A stretch of 64,000 nt of DNA from assembly GCA_007449985.2 (NCBI GenBank), contig VIIQ02000688.1, positions 1 through 64,000 of the forward strand, read 5' to 3'. This document shows positions 49,745 through 61,000 of the stretch, in pieces; the first letter of the stretch is position 1; each line of letters opens with the position of its first letter. Source of the stretch: Desmodesmus armatus (lineage: Eukaryota > Chlorophyta > Chlorophyceae > Sphaeropleales > Scenedesmaceae). The notes beneath the pieces were generated by a model. That model was not told the origin of the DNA and did no database searches. It was given only the letters and a program-made list of their open reading frames with translations. Made by a program: the position numbers and the translations under genes.

Positions 49745-50797
49745 ATGCGTCCAAGCCTTGGCCTGAAAGCTCTTTTGGTTGCTCTTTTTCCCTTGAGCAG
49801 CTGTGTGGTCCATGCAACCTTCATCGAGTCTTTTGCACTTCCCTCGCCTAATGCCCCTGCAACTGCACCGCAAAACCAGCTGCCCTACCTATGGCAGCAG
49901 TCGGGAGAGGTCAAGCAGGGTGGCAGGGGTGCAACTGGCACCACAGGCTCCGTCATGGTCTTGGAGGACTCCTCGCCAACTGCAGAGACAGTGCTGCTGA
50001 AGTGGGACAAGACCACCCCTGCTGAACTCATATTCTATGCAGCCAAGGAGGATGACTTGGCCATTATCCGCACAGACTGTGGGGCCGTCGTGCGGCTGCT
50101 GTACTCTGAGGACGGCATCAACTGGAGCAAGCAGTGGGAGCAGGACATCACAGAGTGGGATCCCAAGGGGTTTGAGCCCATCAGCGTCACCCTACCTCTC
50201 GTGGAGGGCGCCAGCAAGTTTTCTGTCAAGTGGGTCTACACCCAGCCCACTGTGATTTCTCAAAACTGTTACAAGATTAGCATTGATGACATAACCTTCC
50301 CTGCTGAAGCCCCAGGCCCTGCTGGCAAGCCTGCGTTCAGCCCACAGCCCAACAAGCCCAAACCCACCATGCCACCAGGTGTTGCCCCACCACCCTTTCC
50401 CGCCACCTTTGCTGGCACCTGCACATGGGCTGCCACCTACTGCGGCGCTGCTTCTACCCGCAATGTCACCAACAGCACAGGCCGAGGGGCCAACGCCACG
50501 GGCAGGGTCAAGACCGGCAGCAACAGCACTGCCGTGACTTCATCCACCGAAGCCATAACTTCCAACACCTCTACTTCCAGCACTACGGACGAGTCCGTCG
50601 TAGAGGAGGCAACAGCGACAAGCGCGCCCGGTATTACTGTCAGGTCGGCTCCTGCCGACCCCTCAGCTGATGATCCTGCAGTCAACTTGACTGCGGCCCC
50701 CACAGAAGCTGATGTGGTTGAGACCACTGCTGCCTCTGCCAGTCCGAATGGTGTCAATGCCCTTGGCCAAGGCAGGAAGCTGAGGCAGCTTGTGTAG
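49745..50797 (+). CDS. secreted or cell-surface glycoprotein of unknown function
   Basis: A single-exon frame of 350 codons. The ATG at 49745 is preferred because it opens a typical signal peptide (MRPSLGLKALLVALFPLSSC). The frame is open further upstream without ATG support. The next 170 residues form a beta-rich domain with two or three Cys and phrases such as VLLKWDKTTPAELIFYA, RLLYSEDGINWSKQW, PISVTLPLVEGASKFSVKWV and CYKISIDDITF. This style resembles MAM-like or carbohydrate-binding jelly rolls. A Pro-rich linker follows, then a Ser/Thr-rich tail with six N-x-S/T sites within about 100 residues. It ends GRKLRQLV. Extracellular matrix or cell-wall location is inferred; no family was identified. 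Confidence 0.65.
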   Translation: MRPSLGLKALLVALFPLSSCVVHATFIESFALPSPNAPATAPQNQLPYLWQQSGEVKQGGRGATGTTGSVMVLEDSSPTAETVLLKWDKTTPAELIFYAAKEDDLAIIRTDCGAVVRLLYSEDGINWSKQWEQDITEWDPKGFEPISVTLPLVEGASKFSVKWVYTQPTVISQNCYKISIDDITFPAEAPGPAGKPAFSPQPNKPKPTMPPGVAPPPFPATFAGTCTWAATYCGAASTRNVTNSTGRGANATGRVKTGSNSTAVTSSTEAITSNTSTSSTTDESVVEEATATSAPGITVRSAPADPSADDPAVNLTAAPTEADVVETTAASASPNGVNALGQGRKLRQLV

Positions 50798-52006
50798 CGG
50801 GCTGCATGCCTTGAGTAAGTCTTGTGAGACATGTCCGATTCTCTGTTCAGCACCGGATTCCTGCACTGCAGGATGGCATTCCATGGTCACCCAGGTGTTC
50901 CTTCACATGTGTGGCCACAGCAGAACCTCGTAGATTTGTAGAGTAGACCAACTGCCATCACCAGGCTCCAACATGTTGGGTGTGGCAGGATGCCACCTTG
51001 GTAGGATTGCAAAAGGTTTGTAGGCCCAGTGATATTGGGAGTGACCCCGCTGGAAACAGCACAGAATGATCATCATCGGCGATCGGATCATCGGATGGTG
51101 TGGTTGTTTGACTGATGATTTCTAGCCCAGCTGTTGGGTGACCGTCCTGTCACTGTGAGTGTGCCAGGAGCATCTGCAAATTTGTGAGCTGCCAGTGGTG
51201 CCCCACTTGTTGGCCAACAGCATCACGGTGAACATGTCATTTGACCATCGCCAGCGGTGACGGCATGGCTTTTCCTTGTGGCAAGAGTGTGTAGCGTCGA
51301 TGGTATGCTGAAGGCATTGTCGCTCATGGCTTAGCAAGTGAGTGCCTCTCATAAGCATCAGATGTTGACAGCTGCAGGCTGCTTTGTCTCTTGCCGTTCA
51401 TCATGATGCATGTGCAACTAGCTTTGGCAGGCATTGGTTGAGGAAAGGTGTGTATGGTGGGCCTATGTGGACAAGCTATACAGCGGTGGTCATACCATTA
51501 TAGTACAGTGATGGCATGGTTGTCGAGCTGATGTGCTTGTGGCACTTGCGATGTAGTGTAAGTACAGATTGGTTTTGACCCGATTTGGTAGGACGAATGG
51601 CCTGCACCCCTCATTCAACAGCAATGCGCATCCCCTGGGCCTTAGCACAGCACAACAATGCTACAGCACAGCTGTAAGAAATACTGCGCAGTAAGAAATC
51701 CACACGTTCATAAACCAATGCACAAATATCACCGTCCATGGTGTTCCAAGGTGTGCTTGTACAAGCATTGCGGAAGCAAGCAAACTTCCCCACACAGCAC
51801 TGGCCATGCAAAAAAGAAAAACCACCTGCAGCCGACACCTGCATCAATCAATGTACACAACAATGTACAGCAGTCATGCGCAGCACCGCAGCCTACACAT
51901 CTGACTGCAGAGCCCTCCTGCAGCACGCAAGCCTTGCAAATGCCATGACAGCACCCACCAGTCGCAACCTGCCTGCAATGCACCCTGCATCCTGCACCTG
52001 TGCCAC
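50798..52006. other. convergent 3' flanks
   Basis: Lies between the ends of the secreted-protein gene and CEP290. Only presumed 3' UTRs; nothing else supported. Confidence 0.35.
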
Positions 52007-55000
52007 CTATGGAGCCAGCCGCGTACTCCTGCCCCCAACCCCACTCCCACTGCTTCCCTCTGGCCCAATCCCAGAAGAACTGACCCGCTGGCTGCTGCTG
52101 GCTGCATGGGTCAGCTGGTGCTGCAGCTGCCGGATCAGTTTGGCCTGTGCAGTAGCCTTCTGCTGCAGCTGGTGGTGGCTGTGCTTCAGGTCCTCCAGCT
52201 CCTCAAAAAAGGCGGGATCAAAAGCCCCCAGCTCATGCCGCAGCTCCTGGTTCTCCTGCTGCAACGCTGCCACCTGCTGCTGCAAGGAAACCAACTGCTG
52301 GGCGGCCTGAGCGTCCTGCTGCCCACCACCTGCACTGCTGCTATCTCTATGTTCCAGCTGCTGCTGCAACGCCAAAAGCTGCTGCCTCAGCTTTGCAGCT
52401 TCTGCCCCACTCTGCGCCAGCTGCTGCTGCAGAGCAGCTACCTCACTTTCCTGAGGTGGCCCCCGCTCCTGCTGCCGGCCTGCTCCTGAGGCCTGCCTGC
52501 CTGTCGACAGCGGCTCAACAGGAATGCCATCAGCGGCCAGCAGCAGCCGCTGCTTGAGCTCACTGACTGACACCCGCAGCGCAGCATTGGCAGCCTGCAG
52601 CTCTGCCACCTTGCTGTTGGCTGCACCGAGCTGTGGCTTCAGGCGGTCCAGCTCAATGCGCAGCTTGTCAGCCTCCTTCTGAGCTGCCTTGCGCTGCTGA
52701 ACCTCCTGCAAGCAGCGCCAGGCACAACACAACACAGCACAGGACGGCAAAGCGCAAATCTGTTCAGCAGTGCTTCCTGCAGGACAGCAAACATACTACA
52801 TCACACGCAGGCACTGTACCGTCTTCATCCTTGCATGCTCGAATGATGAACAGTGCCTCTGGCACAACTTCCTGCTCAGTCCTGTGTCTTCCGCAAAGCA
52901 ACAACTCAGGTCCAGTGCGCCGCAATCCAAGAACACTTCCCCTCCAAAACCATACTTCTCACCTGCATGTGTCGTGTGTTTGGCGTGCTGCAGGCCATGG
53001 CCTTCTCCAGGGCAGCCTTGAGGTTGGCAACAGTTGCCAGCAGCTCAGCCTCTCGCCCACTGACCTTGCCCACGGTCACTGCCGCTCTGCTTCCACCAGC
53101 AGAGCTGCGCCGCAAGCTGCTGCCGGCACCTGCGCAAAAAGCGTTCACAGTCACAGTCAGTGCTCACATGGGATTGTGGTACGGGGATCTGGAGCGCTGA
53201 TGAAGCGCTTGGCATGTACATGTAAACAAGCCTGTCTTGTTGAGCACAGCTGATGGTATGGCTGCAGGGCTGTAGCAATACATGCCCAGTCATGAAACCA
53301 TCAGCAGCAGCACATACCTGCAGCACTGGCTGGCCTGTTGCCTGTAACTTCACCCGCACCACCGCCGCTGTTGGAAGCTGCTGCAGCCTGCACTCCCTCT
53401 CCTACTACACCCGCTGCATGGAACAGCTCCTCCAACTGCTGTTTCAACCGCACAGCTGCCGCCACTGCTTGGTCCTTCTGCAGCCGCAGCTGCAACAGCT
53501 GCTGCTCTGCAGGCGCACCAGCAGCGCCACCGCTGCTGGGGGCTGCTGCAGCCGCCGGCTGCTGTTGCTTCAGCAGCTCGAGCTGCAGCATGAGCTCATC
53601 CTTCTCAGCTTGCAGCTGCAGGACCTGCTCCACGTAGTCCTTCAACTGCACAGCAGCAGCACCACACACAACACCCCACGCGCAACCGGTCAGTCAGAGC
53701 TTGAGGCTCCCAACAGCAAAACAGCACGACGATGTCACCAATGCATGCCAGCACATGCAAATGCAATCGCCTCAGTGCTCAGCTCAAGGAAGGCTCCAAA
53801 ATTTTGGAGGGCCAGATAGAGAAGCCTTCAGGCCAGCTCCTGGAGTGGTCCATGTGATGGCACAGCCTGCTTCCACTCACCTTTGACGCATCAACAGCAG
53901 GTATGGATGGGCCTGCAGCAGCATCCTGGCCCTGCTTGCGCAGCTTGGCTTGTGCTGCTGCTGCAGCGGCTGCTGCCTTGTCCCTGTCTGCTGTGAGGCC
54001 CGCTATGAGTGTGTTGCGTCTGTCACACTCCTTGAGGAGGTTGTCACACTCCTCACCCTTCTTCACCAGCTTCCTCCTGAAGTACAGTAAGCGCATGTGC
54101 ATCAGGCAATGGTGTGTTTTGGGGTTTCGTTGCATGCATGCATATGTATCTGTGCGTGCATGTGTGTGCACATGTTTTGTGAGGGTTGTTGGGGTGTGAG
54201 GGGCAACTCGCCCACCATATGCTATGTAGAGCTCGCCTCAGGGAGACAGACCAGAGCGCAAATGCTCCAGCAGCTACATGCAACTGCCACAAACGACTTG
54301 AAAAAAAGCTGATAACAACCTGTTGTGTTGATACGAGCACCCTGTCTATGGCTGAGCATACCTACACGCACACCCACATCAAGCTCCTGCTCGCACCTGA
54401 GCGCATCAACCTTGCCCTGCAGCGTTTTGACCTCCTCCCACTGCTGAGGTGCGTACGTGACCCCACCCGCTTGCTGCCCTGCCCCATCCCCTGCTCCCTG
54501 CCCTCCGTCACTCTCCCGCCCACCCCCGCCGCTGCTGCTTGCCGCCTGTGCAAACCTATTAGCAGAGCTGCCAGTCAGCGTCCCCCCGGGTGTCCCTGTG
54601 CCCATGACACTCCCCCCGCCGTCGCTGCTGAAGCCACGGCCTGCTGCTGCCCCCCTGCCCTGCCTGCCGCTGCCCGCTGCCGCTGCTCCACCTGGCCCAG
54701 CCGCAGCGTCCGTTGGTGTTCCAGGCATGCCAATGGACTCCGCACCCTTCAGGGTGCTAGCCAGCCTGTGGGGTTTGACAGGTGCCAAGCCTGCCCTGCG
54801 AGCAGCACCTGCACCTGCCTGTGAGGTGTTCTGAGGGTCTGCCTTGCCTGCAGCCTGCTGCGTTGCAGCTGCTGCGGCAGCCGACGTCTGCAGTGCTGCG
54901 CTGAAGGCTGTGAGGCGGGACACCTCGGCCTGCAAGTGCTGGTTCTGTCTCCAGGGTTGCGATGCGCTTGCTGAGGCTGCTGACTTGCTGCTGCAGCTGC

Positions 55001-58000
55001 AGCTGCTCTTCATGGTTGCTGCTGCCGCTGCTGCCGGACACAGACGCCGCCTGCAACCGTACACAGCAACAACCAGGAGCAGCCGTTTGGACAAGCATTG
55101 GCTGTGCAGGTGTCCTTGAAAGGCAGCCGGCGTGCTGTAAACATGCATGCATGCACCTTCGCGCCAGTGGTGAATCAGATGGTGGCCGGCAGCAAAGGTC
55201 ACCATGTGCACCACTTTGGCAGCAGCAGTTGGCCAAGTGCGTCTGTTACGAACAGATGGTGTAATCGCCCACACCCCAAAAGTCAGTGATCGCTATGCAT
55301 GTGCCCCAGATTCTCTCTGTGAGTATCAACTTACCTTGGCCAGCTTGTCGCGCAGTGCCTTGGCTGCTGCCTGCTCCTTAGCCAGCTCAGCCTTGAGTGC
55401 TATCACAGCCTCACCCTCCTTCAGCAGCTGCTCACTCATCTTGCGCATCATGGACTCCTGCATGGCCAGGGACTTGCGGGACGCGGCCAACTCCGCCTGC
55501 AGCAGCAGCAGCAGCCGCAGGAGGGGAAGGCAATGGCAGCAGGGTGCAGAAGAAGTCCTCAGCAGGCGACCAAACTCACCAGGGTGGTTGCCGCTCCAGT
55601 TGATGACTGTAAGAGGCATGCATATCGGGCCCACACAATGGCCAGTTGGGGTGGTCACAGGCCGCCAACCACTTTCCTTTTATTGAAGGTGATCAGCTCT
55701 GACTATGTGGCAGCTCCTAACTGGGTGCAGGGCCAGGCAAATACTGTGCTGGCATGCAAAAGCGGTTGTTTACCTGGGTTGCCTGCAGGTCGGCTGCCAG
55801 CTGTGCTTTCTGTGCCTCCATCTCAGTCAGCCGCTCATCCAGCTGCTCCTGCTCCACCCAGCTGCTGGCCTGAAGCACTCTGCACACGACAGACAGCCAC
55901 GCGTTGACAATGTGGGCAGACATACACAACACCCTGTGCTCAGGACAGCAGAAAAACTCAGGACTGCTGCTTTGGCTACATGTGCATGTTGCGCCTGTGA
56001 AGAGTATCATCACAGTGGCACCAGAATACATGGGGATTCGCTGGACAAGCTGCTTACATGTCCACTTTGTCCTTCAGCAGCTGTGCCAGCTTCTCTTCCA
56101 GCGCCTTGATGGCACCCCTCAACTGTTTCAGCTTGACGTCCTTGGCCTTGACCTGCATCACATGCAGCAATACACGCATGTGTTCATGTGGCACCAAGCG
56201 CCATCAAGCAAGGCAGTGCCCTGCGTCGTGGTGAAACATTGTCCCTCCACACGCAGCCGGCACGGCAGTACAAAACACAACAGTGGCATCTGCAGAGCCA
56301 GCTGAACACCCGCAGCACGGGAGCACCTGCATATCACTGACGCATCTGGCCATTTGACAAATACCGCACCTCGCTTGCCAGCCGCTGGAGCGCCGCCTTG
56401 CTGCCTGGCCTGCTGACATCCTCCTTGGGTGCCGCTGACAGGGAGGCCGTCAGGCGCTGGATCTCTACTTCCTGATGGCGGGCCTGCACACGGTCACCCC
56501 GATGATGACCAGCCACATACACATTGCGCAGGCAGTGTGACTGCCCATCTGCATTGGCTGCTTGCAATGCGAGATTCCTGGTTGCCTTTCTGTAATGCGT
56601 GCAGCGGCAGGCTGGCAGACTTGAAACACACAGCTATCCAAAAATGGCGCCAAGACTCCCGCTGGTGCTGTGCTGCCCACCCTGAGCGTCTGACGCCCTT
56701 GTGGGTTGCTTAGCTCTGCCAACACAAACACGGCACCGTAGTCAACCACTGCTTTGGACCCTTTCACAACCTGTATTTGAAGCTGTGTTTGCACCCCACC
56801 TGTGTGTCATAGTTCTTCTTGAGCGCCTCCAGGCTGGCGTCCCGCTGGTCCAGCCTGTTGCGCAACACCTCAACCTCACTGGAGCGCTGCTCAAGCAGCA
56901 GCCTGAGCTGCTCATACGGCAGCTGCAGCAGGGAGAAGCGCAAGACAAAGGCATGCACACATCTCTTCAGGGCATCCTACGTGTTGTGACACGCTGTCAG
57001 CACTGTCGGCGCCTACGGCATAGGTAGGCTAGTCAACAGGAGTGCCTGGGTGAAACCTATTGCACCAACAGTTATGTTCCTGAGGCTGCAGCTCGGCTCA
57101 ACCCCACTGGTCCCGCTGCCCGCTGGTTTTGAGTCGCACGATGTGAAGGCGACGCAGCGCCATGCCTGCTTCCTGCTGTTGTCGCAACATCCAAGTGACC
57201 ATGAACACACGCACCTCCTCGCCACCATCCCCAGTGGCTGCCAGGGCCGCAGACGCCTTCGCCAAGTTGGCCTTCAGCCCAGCAATGCTGGCGGCACCGC
57301 TCTCAAACAGCTTGTTGCTGAGGGCCTCTATCTCAGCCCTGTCCCTGGCATGCTGCTCCAGGTAGGCGGCCTGGTGCTCCTGCAGCTTGCTGGCCAGCTC
57401 AGCCAGCTGCTCCTCCCGCTCCTTCACCTTGGACTGAAGCTCACGCATGGCTGCCTCGGCTATGCTGCGCAGCTGCATGTGCACAACCAAGAGCAGCAAC
57501 CCACATGACAGCAACATTCAGCAACGCCCACGGCACTTGTGCGATTTTCCACACGCCCTAGCGGCTTCACAGCCCCGGCGCATGTGCGTATCCCACAGTC
57601 AGCTATCTGGCACTGCCCCTGTGTTCAGCACTGAGTTCTTGAGCCTTGTAACGCATAAGCGATACAGACGCCGGCGTATGCACACCAACGCACCCAACAC
57701 CAGCACCCATCTCCACAGCAAGGCTCTTTCAAGACTGCGACGCACCTGGCTGAGAGCTGTCTCATCTGCTGAGCCCAGTGTGACAGATCCGGGGGCGCCC
57801 CCCAGGGCTGCTAAAAGCTCGTTGCTCTGACCCTTGAGGCGATCCAACACATCATCATAGGCAGCCTGCAAGCAGGAAGGAACCCATGGATTGCGTCTCG
57901 CACGCATGTGCAACACCGTCGTATGTCGATGTGGGGCGACTTGACTGAGACAAGACTGTTGCGGTGGGGCGGCTTGGCATTCATGCAGCGGGGCACGCTG

Positions 58001-61000
58001 TCAATGTCGATCTTTGTGTAGTAACGGGCGGTGTAGGTGGCATCGCATCTGCTAAGACCCGTTACAGCAGGTCTCCTCATGGTCCTGCATCGTCACTCAC
58101 CTGCAGATCCATAAGCTGCACCTCCTTGCGGTCCAGGGAAGACTCCAGCCGCCGCACCTCAAGGCGCATGTGCTCTGCTTCAGTGCGTGCCTGCACGATT
58201 CAACACATTCATTGTACTACTGGTTGACAGCTGAAGATGTAGTGCAACTGAGCTTTGTGCTTGCATTGTGCATGCATTTACTGCTTGCGCTGCCACGCAC
58301 CCTACCGCTCAGCCAGCATGAAACAACCATGCATTAGGCGTACGTGGGGGGAAAGCGAATGCGCATGTGGCTTGAGCAGACGCAGGTCAATAAGCTCGCA
58401 CGGGCATGCACTGTGTTGGTGGTCGTCTCATAACTCCGACGAGATGACAACCAACATAGTGCATTCCCGTGCAGCTGTTGATGACCAGGGTCCCCCCAAG
58501 CCAAAGGCACAAACTGTACAGCAGCACTCAGCATAAGCACCCCACGCATGGAGACAGTTGTCTAGGAAGATCCTCCGCATCGTGCAGCGTGCCCCTCACC
58601 TCTTTCAGGCTGTCGATCTGCTTGAGCATCAACTCCTTATCAGCCCCAGCAGACTTGGCAGCAACAACAGCACCAGGCGCTGCTGCAGCCTGTGAGTCCC
58701 CAGCATCTGGCGCCAGCAGGCTCTTGCTGCTCCTGGCTGTCTTGAGCTCCTCTAGCTCTGCTAGGTAGTTGCTGCTGCGCTCCTGCAGCCGCACCACCTG
58801 CACAAAATAAATGCAGCTCCCCAGCTCAGCACAGCGATGGTCTAGATGCAGGTCCAGGCTCATCCATCCATCGAGTACACCTGCCGGTCTGACACACGCG
58901 CTGTATCCGTTCTGTGCTGTTGGGCCAATGCCAGGCAAATGACACTGTGTTCTTACCTCTTCTTGCAACTGCCGCATGCGGGCCGCCAGCTCTGCCTTCT
59001 CTGCCTGCAGCCCTCCCTGGTGGCTGAATCCTTCCGCATCACAGCGCTCCAGCTGCTCACACAGCTCAGCATTGACGCTCTCCAGGTAGCCGACCTTCTG
59101 CCGCATCAACAGCTCAGCCCTGCAATGAAACCACACAGGTGTTACACGTACAATGCATGTGCGTGTACACGTGCTATGCCGGCTGCTATTCACCCAAGCA
59201 CCAGACAGCCCTTCGCCGTTCAGCAGCCGCGGCAATCAGAAGTTGCAGAGTGGCCACCTACCTTGTGAGTCGCCCTGCCTCCAGTTTGAGGTTCATCTGC
59301 TGCTGCTTGAGGGCAGTCATCTCCCGATGAGCCTCGGATGCACCCCGGGACAGCAGCGCTGCGATGTCCTGCATGACCACAAGCAGTGCAGCAGCCATGC
59401 CGTCAACACCGCAGAACGCTCCTGCCAAGGCCGCACTGGGGCCGAGCCTTTCTGGTGAAATAAGCTGCAAGACCCAGTGATTGCATGTTGTCATTCAACT
59501 CAATCCCAGCCTGGGTCCATCCGCAACAAGAGCACTAGACAAGGTGGACGTGAAGGCGCACCGCATGGATATCAGTAGCCAGCTGAGCCTCATGTGCCGC
59601 ATCTTCCAGCTTGCTGAAGCGCTTCACTGCAGACTCCAGGGCCTGGGCCTGCATGGCAGCACACAAAGCACCAGTCACTCCCTAGCCCACATGCAGAGGT
59701 GGCCGCATACCACAAGCATGGTCTTCAAACACCTGCGGCTGTGCTCAACAAAGGTGCTGCAAGGAGTGTGTTGCGCAAAGCTGGTGGCAACAAGAGGTGT
59801 GCCTGGCAGCTTACCAGGCTATCATTCTTGCACTTAAGCTGCTCGAGCTTGGCGGCCCATTTGGTCGCCTTCCAGGCCTCCACTCGCCCTGCCAGGCCTA
59901 TCTCAAGGCGCATCAGCGTGTCCAGCAGCTCTGACTCAGCCCACCTGCAGACATTACAGTATGCAGCGCACTGTTCACTTGTTGAACTTACTAGCTGCTG
60001 AGGAAGCGGCCGTGCTGAGCAAGTGCTGTGTTGCAATGTAAAGATTTCAACATCGCAACACCTGCACAATTGTTGCAATGTGGCATCAGCCCAGCACAGC
60101 TGAGTGGAGGTGCAGCATGAAAGCCTGTCATGCATTTCTGAGGAAAGGGTGCATGCAGCCTGTGAGTGCACGAGTGAAAATGTTCAGTTGCCTGTAACCA
60201 CTTACCTGGCCTGGTCTTGTGCCAGCGATAGCTGCACCGTCAGGCTTGCGACCTGCTGCTTCAAGCTGCGAGTCTGGCGCTCAAGCTCCACGCGCTCCAT
60301 CTCACTGCGGTTCAGGGCACTGCGGGCCAAGCCCTCCTTGGCCCTGACGTGGTTAAGCTCGTCAGCTAGCTTGCCAAACTGTGCAGCAGTGTCAGAGGTG
60401 CTGGACAGCTCCCGCACAGTAGTCCTGCAGCAAGAATGCAAGACACACACACAGCCAACGCGTTGCGAGATGTGTGCAATCACCGACAGCCTGGCTTGGT
60501 CACGCGGGTGCATACCGCTAAGCGACCACCAGGGCTCCATACCATCGTGAGTGGCCAAGGTGGGATGGTAATGGCAAGGGTGATGCACCTTTTTGTTTGT
60601 GCAACTGCCGCAGCCTGCTCACGGTGCCATGCTGGATCAAGACTCATGAATGAGTATAAGGCAGCGGCGGCTCACTTCAAGTTGGTGATGTCTGCCAGCT
60701 GCCTCTGCCGCTTGCTGCCCAGGTCAGCCAGCTTCCGCTCAGCTTCTTCTGCTCTCAGCGTCAGCGCAGTCATCCTGCTCTCCTCCTGAGCAGCTGCTGC
60801 CTCAGCAACCTGTACCAACAGACAACAGCAGCACACGACGATACTCTTGAAGAAACAAGACAGCCTGTATGCAGAGCTCAGCACGCTGCCCAGTAATGGA
60901 AGGCCAGACATACTACTATTGAAAGTCCAAGAGATGGATCTTCATGATGGCATGGGTTGCAGGAGCCAGCACACCTGCAGGCGCTCTGCCATCTGCTCCA

